Assembly (NCBI GenBank): GCA_009599575.1
Contig: VWND01000073.1
Location: forward strand, 124,001-188,000
Length of the DNA stretch: 64,000 bases
Source of the DNA: Blumeriella jaapii
Taxonomy: Eukaryota > Ascomycota > Leotiomycetes > Helotiales > Drepanopezizaceae
Reading direction: 5' to 3'
Shown here: positions 43,812-54,442 of the stretch, one piece after another
Layout of the letters: each line of letters starts with the position of its first letter
How positions within the stretch are numbered: position 1 is the first letter of the stretch
Notes under the pieces: generated by a model
Database searches by the model: none
Told to the model about the DNA's origin: nothing
The model's input: only the letters and a program-made list of their open reading frames with translations
Made by a program: the position numbers and the translations under genes

Positions 43812-45365
43812 ATGAGGATCAAACGCATGAACCCCGGCGAACTGGCCCGGCGAGCTCAGCAAGGAGCAGAAGCCGCCGCCGCGGCCCAGGCTGCCAAAAA
43901 CGCGGACATGGCTGCCCGCGGAGCTGATCCTGTCCCCAAACCACCGCGGGAACACGGCCAGCACATCTTCGTCTACAACCATCTACAGAGGAACCATGTG
44001 GTCTACTCGCTCACCCGGAACATGACCGTACGGACTCTCTCCCCGGCCCAGCGAGGGAGACGCAGCTGATTCAATGGTTAGAACAATGCCGCACTGGCCC
44101 AGCTCCCCTTCAACGGCAAGAAATCGGTGCCAGCGGCCCTCCGCAAAGACCTGTGGCATCCCATGGCCCGCATCACGTTCCCGGAAGGCAAGGGCACGGT
44201 CGGCCTGTCGGCCTTTCAGAAGCTGCGCGAGTACAGAAAGCGGCACGAGCTGGAGTGGGAGCTGAAGGAGGGCGATCACATCTTTTGGGACCCGAAAGGG
44301 AGAGAGGAAGAAGATAAGCCGGGAACGTTCCAGCCCGGCCCGAGGAGGATCAAGGAAAGGAACAAGTTGCTGAGCGATCAAAAGGCGAACAGCATTGCTG
44401 ACATCGCCGCCGTGTTGAATCGATTAGCGGCACCAATGCAAAAGCCAGCTGCTCCCGTACCGGAGGGCGGGGACACTGGGTCTCCAGCACCGACAGAAGA
44501 GGTCAAGGAGGGAGCGGAGCCCGCCGAGGTCAATACGTTACCGAACATCGGTCTGATCGGAGAGGGATCCGGGACTAAAGTCGAAGTCCTCTGGCGGGAC
44601 TTGCACGACGCCGAGTTCGCCGAGACATGGGCCAACAACATCGCACACGGAATGCTGCCTACGCCGAACGAAGAGGCCGAGAAGGAAATCCGCACGTATC
44701 TCGAGACCAGGCTGAGCAGCGAGGCGTGGGAGGCCATGACAGAAGAGCAGCAAGAGACCGCGACACGAGCACACCAAGCCGCCTTGAAGATCGTGGGCGG
44801 CCGGTCCGAGTGGGAGGCTCTACCGGAAAGACAGAAGCGCGGTGTCGAGGCCAAAGTGGCGCGTTTCATGAAAGCGAGACAGACACGACGGGAGAGGCGC
44901 CTCGAGGGCGAAGCGGAAGGGCCCGCCCTCGGTGCAGCGGAGAGGCAGGCCGCGGCCGCCGCAGCGAAGGAGGAAAAGCGGACACGGTACGCGGAAGGCA
45001 TGGCCGCGCGCAGAGCCGCGTGGGACGCGCTGAGCGAGGCGGAGAAGCAGGCCCGGAAAGACGGCGACGTGGCCCGGAGGCTCGAGAGGCAAGCCGCGGC
45101 TGAAGCGGCCGCGCGAGAAGCGGCGGCGAGGGAAGAAGCGGCCGCGGCCCGAAGGCTCGCGAAGCAAGCGGAAGCGGAAGCGGCCGCAGCGGCGCAGGCG
45201 GCGAAGCAGGAGAAGCGGGTACGCTACGAGGAAGGCATGAGCGCGCGAAGAGCCGCATGGGAGGCGCTGAGCGAGCAGGCGAAGCAGGAACGGATCGAAT
45301 CAGCCTTGGCGCGAAAGAGAGCGCACAAGGAGGCGGACCGGCGGGCCGCCGTCGCCGTCGCCTAG
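43812..45365 (+). CDS. MHR1: Mitochondrial ribosomal protein mL67 / recombinase Mhr1
   Basis: Two exons, 43812-44027 and 44082-45365, with a 54-nt GT-AG intron, give 499 residues. The Mhr1 domain spans about residues 48-250: GQHIFVYNHLQRNHVVYSLTRNMT, ALAQLPFNGKKSVPAALRKDLWHP, LSAFQKLREYRKRHELEWEL, LLSDQKANSIADIAAVLNRLA and DAEFAETWANNIAHGMLP. Yeast Mhr1 pairs homologous mitochondrial DNA and is also a large-subunit component (mL67) of mitoribosomes. The C-terminal 230 residues are an Ala/Arg/Glu-rich, probably all-helical extension with two copies of a unit of about 30 residues (RYAEGMAARRAAWDALSE and RYEEGMSARRAAWEALSE) separated by an Ala-Glu-Arg spacer. Yeast Mhr1 (226 residues) has no such extension. 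Confidence 0.9.
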
Positions 45366-45444
45366 GCCGGAGAAGGTATGTGTACAGTACTGTAGGAGAG
45401 GGGAGCGGGCAGGCAGTGCGGGCAGGGCAGTACGAGGATCTGGA

Positions 45445-45720
45445 TGAGGACTTGGGGACTTGGGGACTTGGGCTGGGGGCTTGAGGACTCGAGGGCTTGA
45501 GGACTGAGGACTTGGTTTGGGGACTTGAGGACCTGAGGACCTGAGTACTTGAGGACTTGGTTTGGGGACTTGAGGACTTGAGGACCTGAGGACCTGGGAA
45601 CTTGGGGACTTGAGGACTGGAGGACTTGAAGACTTGAGGCCTTGAGGACTTGAGGACTTGATTTGGGGACTCGAGGACCTGAGGGCCTGAGGACTTGAGG
45701 ACCTGAGGACCTGAGGACTT
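45445..45720. repeat. GGACTTGA / GGACCTGA minisatellite
   Basis: About 30 copies of an 8-9-bp unit (GGACTTGA, GGACCTGA, GGACTTGG), with larger units of about 27 bp repeated (GGACTTGGTTTGGGGACTTG). The opposite strand gives spurious Ser/Pro/Leu-rich frames of more than 150 codons. Confidence 0.9.
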
Positions 45721-46342
45721 TGCAGCGGCGTGTGAAATCTACTTTGGTTGCAGAGGACGTGGTGGTGCATGAGACGGGCATTGTTTGCATGTATGTAAGT
45801 ATGTATGTATGTACTATACCGTACCTCACTGCAACATCTGTCGGTGTACGATGGGTGGTATGCCACTCCATCAACCGAACTGCGTCGCATTTCACACGGC
45901 ATCGCTCTTCCCTTGCACACGCCCCTCACCTCCTCGCCGGACCAACATGGCGGCATCGTGGACATGCATTATCATCATCATCACCATCACCACCACCATT
46001 ATCATCACCATCATCCTCACGCCAGACCTCGGTGCGCACAGTGGAGCATGGCATGATGGGCGGTCGATAACGGCGGCGGCGCCTTCCTTCCTTCGTTCCA
46101 TCCATCCATCCTTCCTTTCTTCCTTCCTTCCTTCCTTCCTTCCTTTTCCATACAGTACAGGACGGTAGGAAACTTTGTGCTCGCGTGCATCGACACCAGC
46201 GCCACAATGGGCTCATTCCTCTCCATGAACCGTACGATGTTGTTGCCCACTTTTGTTCGTTCGTAGGCACAGTACTGTAGGTATGTATGTAAATACATGC
46301 ATACATATTATACATGCGTCATATATACATGCATACACATAT

Positions 46343-46519
46343 ATATGTGTACATACAAACATACAAACATACAAACATACAAACATACAAACATACAAAC
46401 ATACAAACATACAAACATACAAACATACAAACATACAAACATACAAACATACAAACATACAAACATACAAACATACAAACATACAAACATACAAACATAC
46501 AAACATACAAACATACAAA
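46343..46519. repeat. 8-bp tandem repeat ACATACAA, about 22 copies
   Basis: Near-perfect array with virtually no unit variation, the most homogeneous repeat in the window. All frames stay open (Thr-Asn-Ile-Gln or Val-Cys-Leu-Tyr) but are not genes. Confidence 0.95.
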
Positions 46520-47302
46520 CAGTACAATACAATACAATACAATATGTAGACCTTCCACCACCAACCACCACCAGCCACCACTAGCTCCCATCGCAGAGCC
46601 CCAAACCCTCTCTCCCTCCCCTCCCCTCTCCTCCATCTCTCCTCTTCCTCCCCTCCCCTCTCCCCATCAGCCCCCAGCCCGCGCACGACCAAGCACCTAC
46701 CCCCTCACTCACGCTCACGCTCACGCTCGCGCCCCTCCCCTCCCCTCCCCTCCCCCGCAACAGCCCGCGCGTCCCGTCCCGTCCCGTCCCGTCCCGTCCC
46801 GTCCCGTCCCGCCCGACACGACACGACGCGACATCGTGCGTCCGGTCCGGTCCGGGCGGTGGCAGCGGCGGCGGCGCAACGCGTCCCGGTTCCGGTCCCG
46901 GCCACAGACCGATGGGGGGGGTGACGGGAGGCGTCGAGGGCCGTCGAGGTGGGCGGTGCGGTGGTGGTGGTGGTGGTGGTGGTGGTGGTGGTGAACGCCA
47001 ACAAGAAACACGTGGGTCACGATCCAGGACAGTGCTAAGGGGGGGGGGGGGGGGGGTTTCTTTTTTTTATAACATGTGGAAACCTATAACATTTTCAACC
47101 AAACACATGGTGACTGAAATGAGATTGGCGTAACGACGTTGTTGAAGCCATCTCCCCTGACGAAGCGTTCTCTAGACCCAAGACACAGTGCTTATCGAGA
47201 ATGCTTTCATTGCTTAGGATTAAGTCATCAGCGTGATTCTGGTCACGAGCCTGGGCAGGTACACGCAGAGAGCGCCCGTCCCATTTCACGTAGTCATCTG
47301 GC

Positions 47303-49044
47303 TTAGACCTTGATCGCAAACCCTTTGAGATACTCGTAATCCGCCAAGTTGGCCTGCACGCACTCCCTGATGACGCGCGCGCCCTCCTCGCCGTACTTCT
47401 CCTTCCACTCCTGATCCTCAGCCTCGACGGTCTTCGACTTCTGTTTCTTGCACCAAACATTAGCATCGTTTCCCGACCGCCCTCGCCTACACCCACGCAC
47501 CCGGCGGCGGGACGGGACCCAAGACTCACACGGCCGGCGCTCCTCGGCTTCAGACTCGTGCTGTTGATGGCGTCGTCGTGGAAGCCCCGCCACTTCTCAA
47601 AGGCGTCCCTCGCGCGCTGGTGATCCTCCGCGGTATCCCAGACCAGCATGTCGGGCGTGTACTCCAGCCCGACCTCCTTGCAGTACGCGCCCACGATGTC
47701 CGCCGGGTGGTCGAGGAGATCGTCGGCATCGATGACGGTGATGCTGACCTCGCCGGCGCGTCGGTCGCCATGCTCGCCGGCTTGGGCGGGCCCGACTTGC
47801 TTCTCGTGGACGAGGAAGTCGAAGACGCGCCGGAGCTCGTCGTAGCCGGCTTCGGAGGGCATGAAGTGGTGGAAGCCGGTGACGGCATCGAGGGGAGGGA
47901 TGGTGCAGCGGTAGTAGGAAGGGATGCTGTGTCGAGGATGGCGGATCAGGAAGGTGAAGTGGAACTGCCTGAGGATCGCGGCGGGGACGACGGTTGGGTT
48001 CCCAGGCTCGGCGGGCGTGTCGTACGGGTAGGGAGGGTGGTAGCGGCCATGGGCGCGGTGGCCATCCGTCGCGCCGTCGATCTCGCCGTTCGTGCCGTGG
48101 GCGGCTCCGAGGGTACCGCCTCCTTTCGTGGCCGTCTGTCCGATAAGCGACGGGGCCAAGGTGGCAGGCTTTCCCTCGGGGGGGACCAGGTAGTGGACGA
48201 TGTCCTTGATAAAGAGTCTTTGCCCTGTGTTGTATGAGTGGCTGGCTACCTTGGAGTTCGCATCCCTCTGAAGGCAAGGGGACGCGAAGCGACCACGGCA
48301 GCAAGGGGCGGACGGGGAAACGAACTTGGGCCCCCTGGTGCCCAACAAGAATGAGATAAACAGTGCATAGGCAGGTCCCAAGTGAGCGAAGTCAAAGGCA
48401 GAAGGAGGAGATAGGTGGTGTCGACAAGCACGCTTCTTGGGTAGCATTCTGGTATTTTTGTCTCTCTTCACGCCTCGTCGAGTCTCTGTGCGCCGAATGG
48501 GGAAGGGCCTGAAGAGCTTGGCAGACGGGCAATCTCGTCCAGTACAGTGCAGTGCAGTACAGTACAGTACGGTACAATACAGACAGTCCAGACCGTACTG
48601 CACCGCACCGCATACCGCAGCGCGTGGTGCCCAGGACGCGCGATCGATCAGCTTGCAAGCGCTTGCTCACGGCGTCTCTCATCGTGATGCACCCGTCTCG
48701 AGGCAGCATGGGGGTAGAATGGAGTGGCAAACCTCGTTTCCCTCTCTCTCGATCCTCTCGAACACGGTCTTGTAGGTGCTCTCCGCAAAACCACTCTCCT
48801 CGCGGGCTCGCTCGTCGTGTTCGTATCGCGGGCTCAGCCGCTCCGGGCCGAAGTAGAAAGCATCGCCGAAGGGTTCGTGCACACAGCGAAGGGTGTCTGG
48901 ACGCGTCATAAAGACCTTTTCGCGTGGTCAGGACGGGACGGGCGCACGAAGCACCGGAGCACTCACGCGTTCAAAGGCCGTGCTGCAAGCTCGGGGATGC
49001 GTCGCAACGAAGATGGCTTTCGCAGCAGACGTGGTGTCGGCCAT
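47303..49044 (-). CDS. Sulfotransferase-like P-loop protein
   Basis: Proposed exons: 49044-48967, 48915-48733, 48249-47530 and 47446-47303 (374 residues, all phase 0). The N-terminal motif FVATHPRACSTAFERVF resembles the PAPS-binding loop of sulfotransferases (T-x-P-R-x-x-S-T). Later blocks HFTFLIRHPRHSIPSYYR, EVSITVIDADDLLDHP and YCKEVGLEYTPDMLVWD fit the same fold, which is widespread in fungi without known substrates. The last intron (83 nt, branch GATGCTAATG) and the first (51 nt) are convincing. The second, 483 nt, is uncertain: its donor GTTTGC is weak, several acceptors fit near 48249-48217, and it holds a run of (GTACA)n motifs at 48540-48590. An exon could be missed there. Confidence 0.7.
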
Positions 49045-50349
49045 GGCGGGTGGGATGTGGTGGATGGTGGATGTGGTGGCTGTGGTGGATGTGGTGGATG
49101 AGGGAGCAGAGTTGTCGGAATGTATGCCAGGGGAGCGATTGAGCGAATCCAGAGAAAGGCTATTACGGTAAGAGGAGTTGATGTCAGTCGAGAGAATGTG
49201 CAGTACAGCAGGGCAGGATGTACTTACATGTGTGACACTACTGTACATGTGTATATTCTGTAACGCAGCGAGCGAGGAAGAACAAGGCTTGTGGCCAAGT
49301 GAGGCTGGTACAGTACAGTACAGTACAGCACAGTACAGCACAGCACAGCAGGGTACAGTGCATCCTGTCCGAGATGGTTGGTTGGTTGGTGGGGTTTCGA
49401 TGACGTAAAGTCGTGTAACGTGCAACTCGGCATATTAAAGACCGGAGGTAACTCCTCGCGGGTAGCTACGGTCTATGGGTCAGCGGTCAGCGGTCTGCGG
49501 TCGGCGGTCGGCGGTCGAAGGTCGAAGGTCGAAGGTCGACGGTCCAGTGCTTGCATACGTCAGCATCGAAACCCCGGATTTTCAATGCGCCGCGTGCCGA
49601 CGCCCCGACGCCCCGCCCTCCGCCCTTTGGGTTCCGTCGACGCAGGGAAAGCAGCACACGCCCTCCCCTCAACAATACCTGAATTCTGCTACGACGACAA
49701 TCTCGACGATCTCGACGACCATTCCGACCACGACCACCATTACCACGACCACCACCACCACTACCACCGAGACCACCACGACCACGACGACCACCCACCA
49801 CGACGACGACCACCACGACCACTCCCTATTACGACTTACAGCACCCCATCTCGGCTCGTGTCCTTGGTTTCTCATCCAAAGCGAGACGGCTTCTTTTTTC
49901 CACGACAACAACTAGCCATTGGCTTCTCCTCATCCGCTCCTCCGCTTGCCTTTCTTCTCTACATCCTCAGCGCGCGCACGTCACTCGTAACCTCCAGCCT
50001 AGCTCATCTACGACGGCTAGGTACCACCGACCTTGCAGTACCTCACCTCACTTCCTCGTCGTCGCCGTTCTTATCTCCTCCTCCTCAATCTGGCCCCTCC
50101 ACCCGACAGACCTCTACTCAGACCAGACCACACCAGACCAGACCACACCCGACCACACCAGACCACACCAAAGCGCCGTACAGGGGGGCGTACCCAGCTG
50201 TTGGCTTAAGATTGACATGCAAAGGATCTGATTCCCGCGCTCCTCCATGCATACTACCTATCCACGGGGATGCTTCGTGAAGCACGATACTACCCCTCAT
50301 CACCGCATGTTGCATTGCTTTCGTGTCCGGGCCACCCCCCCACGCAAAC
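49045..50349. other. Spacer, 1.3 kb, repeat-rich
   Basis: GTACAGTA/AGTAC runs at 49309-49355, heptanucleotide CGGTCGAA-type repeats at 49488-49545, and an ACC/GAC trinucleotide zone at 49700-49815. The last 400 bp are C-rich (ACCAGACCAC repeats at 50120-50168) and probably contain the leader of the regulator gene. No gene is seen. Confidence 0.7.
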
Positions 50350-53300
50350 ATGTTTGGACACAGCTCCTCGACGGCCATGGCCCCTTCAATCACGAGCCCA
50401 GGCCCCTCGTCACCCGACGAATTCGAGCTCGGGGACGGGCTGAAGATCATGAGCGCGCAGTGGCCACAGGGCCCGACATCACCATCGCAAATCCCACAGC
50501 AACCGCGCATGCCCACACAGCTGCAAAAGCGTCGAAGGGTGACGCGCGCCTGTGACGAATGTAGAAGAAAGGTTGGCCCCCGTCGTCGTCGTCGGCGTCG
50601 CGTCGAGCGCTCTCTCGCTAATCATCATGCCCGCGCAGAAAATCAAATGCGACGGGACGCAGCCTTGCACGCACTGCACCGTCTACAGTTACGGTACGTC
50701 TCGCTCAACCACGCACACCTAGCCCCCGTGTGCTGGTGGCTAAAGATCCATCAGATTGCACATATGACCAGCCATCCCAGCGCAAGCGGTCGGTCCGGCC
50801 ACAATACATCGAGGCCTTGGAGACCCGGCTGCAACGAGCCGAGACCCTTCTCAAATCCTTACTGCCGAATGTCGACTTGAACGACCCGAATATCGATACC
50901 GTGTCGGCTAAGGATTCCCGGGCAGCTCAGGGCGATCAATGCGCGAATGCCTCGGACGAGTCCGATCATGAGGCATCACTACGCTCGATGATCGAATCCA
51001 CGGGACAACTCGACCTTGATGAAAGCGGGCACTGGGATTTCCATGGACGATCCTCCGGCGCCGTGTTTGTGAGAAGAATGCGAGAACAGTTCGGCGGTCT
51101 TCTCGGCGATGATGACCACAGTGCTCCGTCACTCCCACAGGGCCCTGGGACCAACATTTCCAGCTTCGACTCTCCTAGGTCCGTGGTAGAAAGTCCGACG
51201 GAGAGTGGCCTCCCCAACACGGTGGGTCTCCCATCCCGCGACGCTGCGAAGGCGTTATGTGAAGCCTCACTGGATGGCGCATGCGCTGTCCTGCGCTTCG
51301 TTCACCAGCCGAGTTTTTATGCGATGGTCGACGCCGTGTACGACAAGCCGCCGGAAAAGTTTGGGAGTGCCGAAAATCGATTCCTGCCTTTACTGTACAT
51401 GGTCCTCGCTCTGGGATGCGTGTTTCAAGGTGCGCCAGATCAGAACCCCAAAGAAGACGCTGAGAGCCCCTACATGACCGGAATCGACCAAGGGTGAGTC
51501 ACTCATGTCTTCTTCGCTTCTCGCTTCGTGTGCTAGAGTATCTGATCCTCCTGCCCACGCGTTCGTTTCCCCAAATCATGGCTGCTTCCCGTACTGCCAT
51601 GCGAGATGCGTTTCTGAGGAACCGAATTCTCGTGGCGAGAGGCTGATGCAAAACGCAGGATCAGATACTTCGGAGCCGCCCGGAGCTTGATCGACATCGC
51701 GGATTGCCGCGACATCACGTCTCTCCAGGCTGTTATTTTCATGTCGCTCTTCCTACAGTCGTCTACCAGCCTGAGCACCTGCTACACGTACATTGGCATC
51801 GCTTTGAGATCTGGCCTACGAATGGGCATTCATCGCAACCTTGCGGGAAACTTCAATCCAATCGAACGTGAGACCAGGCGTAGGGTCTTCTGGGTTATTT
51901 GTAAGATTGACACCTACGTCTCAGCTCTCTTAGGCTTTCCTCAGCTGCTTAATCATGATGATGTTGATCAAGAACTACCGATCGAGATAGATGACGAGTA
52001 CATAACCAAGGACGGCGTTTTAGACATGCCCCCAGGGAAACCTTCCCTGCTGTGCGCTGCATCGAACGCACACACCACGTTGATGTCTATTTTGGCCAAG
52101 GTCCTCAAGTACATCTATCCGATCAAGGGGCTTGAACATTCTCTGCAAGACAGCACAAAGTCTTCGTACGTGATCAGCTATCACAAGATTCAGGCTATCG
52201 AACGTGACTTGGCGCAGTGGTTAGAAAAATTGCCCTTGAGTTTGCGGCCAGGAGGAGAGGGCTCGCCCGAAATACTTCGGTCGGTATTCCTCGCGCTACG
52301 ATCCGCCATCGACTGACACTTCATTAGTGTGCAACAGCTTCTCCGGTTGTCATATGCCCAGGTTCAGATGATGCTGTATCGACCCTTCTTACACTATGTG
52401 TCATCAAGAGCGTGCGTAGGGAAAACGATTGATGAAAGATGCTATGCATGTGCAGCCGCGTGCGTGAGCGTGTCACGAAATATCGCTCACATCGCTGCGG
52501 AAATGCACAAGCGCCGGTCGCTGATTGGTGCTCATTGGTTTACGGTGGGCAACCCTTCGTTATTTCACCCCGAGCCAGGCCATGCCATATCTTCGTCCCC
52601 GCTCTCTTTTTACCTTCAGTGCATGTGCTGACGATCATAGATGTACACTGCATTCTTCGCCATTCTATCTCTCGTGTATTTTGTGCTCGAGAACCCGGAT
52701 GAGGCCGGGTCGTCAGAGATCCTTGCCGATGCAAATGATGGAAATGATGCATTGAAGGGTCTTGCGAAGACAAGCCTGGCAGCCGATAGGTGTTCAACTG
52801 CGCTGAGGGTAAGTCACGTCTGGAGTGGTTGCACGCAAATTCTAAGGCATAGCAGGGGCTCTTTGAGCAATTGCCCGAACGTCTGACGAAATCCCGTTCC
52901 ACGGCCCAAACACAGGAAAGGAAGCACTCAGCCCCTGAATCAAGTTTAACCGCACACCGCAACCCGAACGACCCCCAAGAACCACCTGAGGCTGTGGTGA
53001 GAAGATCCAGAGCGACCACCTTCCCTATGCAAGTCCCGGGGCAAACAGTAACTGCCGCGAGAACGTGTCTGGACAAGGGTCTTTTTCAAGCCAACACGTT
53101 CACTGGCCCCACGCCACGCCAGAGCTTTCACGATATGTTACCCCCCGCAACTGACATGTCTTCTACCGGCATTGCCGATTTCGGTACCGCCAGCAACGTG
53201 CTTCCCCCGGAGTACCCTATGCAAGCACAATTTGGCCTCCACACGGCTATGCCCGACCTCGGCGCGATGATGTTCCAGTCCAACGATCCAATGGCATACC

Positions 53301-53626
53301 CAAATCAGCCCATGATGAAGTTCGACACTACTAAGCAAGAGAACATGGGCAATATGATCAACGGAACTCAAGTCCCCCCGGTCTACCCGTTCAACGATCC
53401 TACACGCGAATACGATGGCCTTCAAGCACAGCTGCTTGGGCCGCTGCCCCTGTATCTATCGCAAACTCAGCAGGGCTTCAATGCGTCGGGGCCGTCGGGA
53501 GGTGAAGATCCGATGGGCCAGAATGCCCACTACAACGCTGGCGCGCAGCCTGATGGAGGCGTGAATTTCAATGTGATCTTTTCGGGTGAAGGGGATGGTT
53601 GGGGGTTTAATGCCCAGGGTTTATAA
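50350..53626 (+). CDS. Zn2Cys6 transcription factor
   Basis: Seven exons (50350-50571, 50639-50693, 50755-51493, 51659-52279, 52328-52544, 52641-52808, 52856-53626) give 930 residues; all phases agree. The binuclear zinc cluster is Cys68, 71, 78, 84, 87 and 94 (ACDECRRKKIKCDGTQPCTHC), spread over three exons. A basic linker and coiled-coil dimerisation helix follow (PQYIEALETRLQRAETLLKSLL). The fungal-specific middle homology domain spans about 265-620 (FVHQPSFYAMVDAVYD; YTYIGIALRSGLRMGIHRNL; ERETRRRVFWVICKIDTYVSALLGFP). The C-terminal 220 residues are Pro/Gln/Met-rich and acidic at the end, as in activation domains. The target pathway cannot be read from the sequence, and no biosynthetic or catabolic cluster surrounds it. 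Confidence 0.9.
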
Positions 53627-54442
53627 CAAACAGCTCTAGGAGTAATGGAATGTAGAGGCAAGCCTTCGACTGCGATGTCCGTCCGTCCGTAGTAGTAGCA
53701 GCTTTGATTGACGTCTAGCGGGTAGCTTAAAACATTTCAGTCCTAGGATCTCTAAGGAAGTATAGAGACGTGCCAAATGGCACACTTGAAAACACAGTCT
53801 ATTCGTATTCTAGAAGTAAGAAAAGCCAAAACCACAATTGTGAAAAGGCGTTCTTAACACGTCTAATTCGGAGTCGTTATTTCGCGGCATCACAGCCTTT
53901 TTGTAATACCGTCCGTACTTGAAGAATCATTTTGTAATTGAGTCAAACCGCAAGTTCTTTCTTTGCACACATACCGTATGCACCGGTTTGCGCCATCTGC
54001 TGCCGTTTAAACAAATAGCACTGACATTTCCTTTTATTGAATTGACTTGTTGATATCAGCCAATGGCTCGACCGCTATTAGCTGCATAGTGTTTCTTTTG
54101 AAAGCGCTGCACCGCTGTTCTCGATATTGAAAGCTGCCGTGTTCTTTTTCTATTGAGACCCTGATTCCTTTTTAATACAATCTTCTAAATAGTTGAGAAC
54201 TGCGCTGTTGGGGCAAAGCGCAATCATTGGAAAAGAATCGTTCGACACAGAAAAGCTTAGAAAGGTAAACAAAGTTCCCCACGTGACTGTTGCCCTTTAC
54301 CCTTTTGGTGGAGCTCGAAGATCTTGGCGCTGTCGAGGTCTTGACAAGGCTCCAGAGCAGCTCCCGAAGCAACCCCACACTTGCGGCCGTCTTCCTTCAA
54401 CATCCTCTCGACAAGAGCAAGACTTCAGATCGAATCGCAAGA
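53627..54442. other. AT-rich spacer, no gene seen
   Basis: 3' flank of the regulator and promoter of CSN1. Palindrome-free, AT-rich, without notable repeats. A minor motif GTCCGTCCGTAGTAGTAG lies at 53680-53697. Confidence 0.6.

Larger units (their letters stand above)
45366..47302. other. 1.9-kb spacer of minisatellites
   Basis: Packed with tandem repeats described separately, plus a CATCAC run (45969-46018), a CTTC run (46083-46145), a CCCGT run (46771-46810), a GGT run (46965-46994) and an 18-G homopolymer (47039-47056). GTACAGTACTGTA lies 18 bp after the MHR1 stop codon. No gene is seen. Confidence 0.8.

Noticed and set aside
45300..45965. Minus-strand open frames of 177-221 codons rich in Ser, Leu and Pro
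   Set aside because: They translate the GGACTTGA minisatellite and overlap the end of MHR1; no non-repetitive domain is present.
46343..46519. Regular repeat that could suggest a CRISPR array
   Set aside because: The units are directly adjacent 8-mers without unique spacers, and the genome is eukaryotic.
46213..46994. Open frames of up to 226 codons with Thr-Asn-Ile-Gln or Val-Cys-Leu-Tyr repeats
   Set aside because: They are products of the ACATACAA array and adjacent simple repeats, open in all frames because the unit lacks stops.
48250..48603. Upstream part of the long minus-strand open frame (to 48603) as coding sequence of the sulfotransferase-like gene
   Set aside because: It starts within GTACA motifs (Tyr-Cys-Thr-Val-Leu), and the true N-terminus with the P-loop motif lies upstream at 49044.
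49475..49915. Thr-rich 146-codon frame resembling a mucin-type surface protein
   Set aside because: The Thr run is a translation of an ACC trinucleotide tract; no signal peptide or conserved end is present.
47303..53626. Sulfotransferase-like gene plus Zn2Cys6 regulator as a secondary-metabolite cluster
   Set aside because: No backbone enzyme, P450, transporter or other tailoring gene lies nearby; the neighbours are housekeeping genes.
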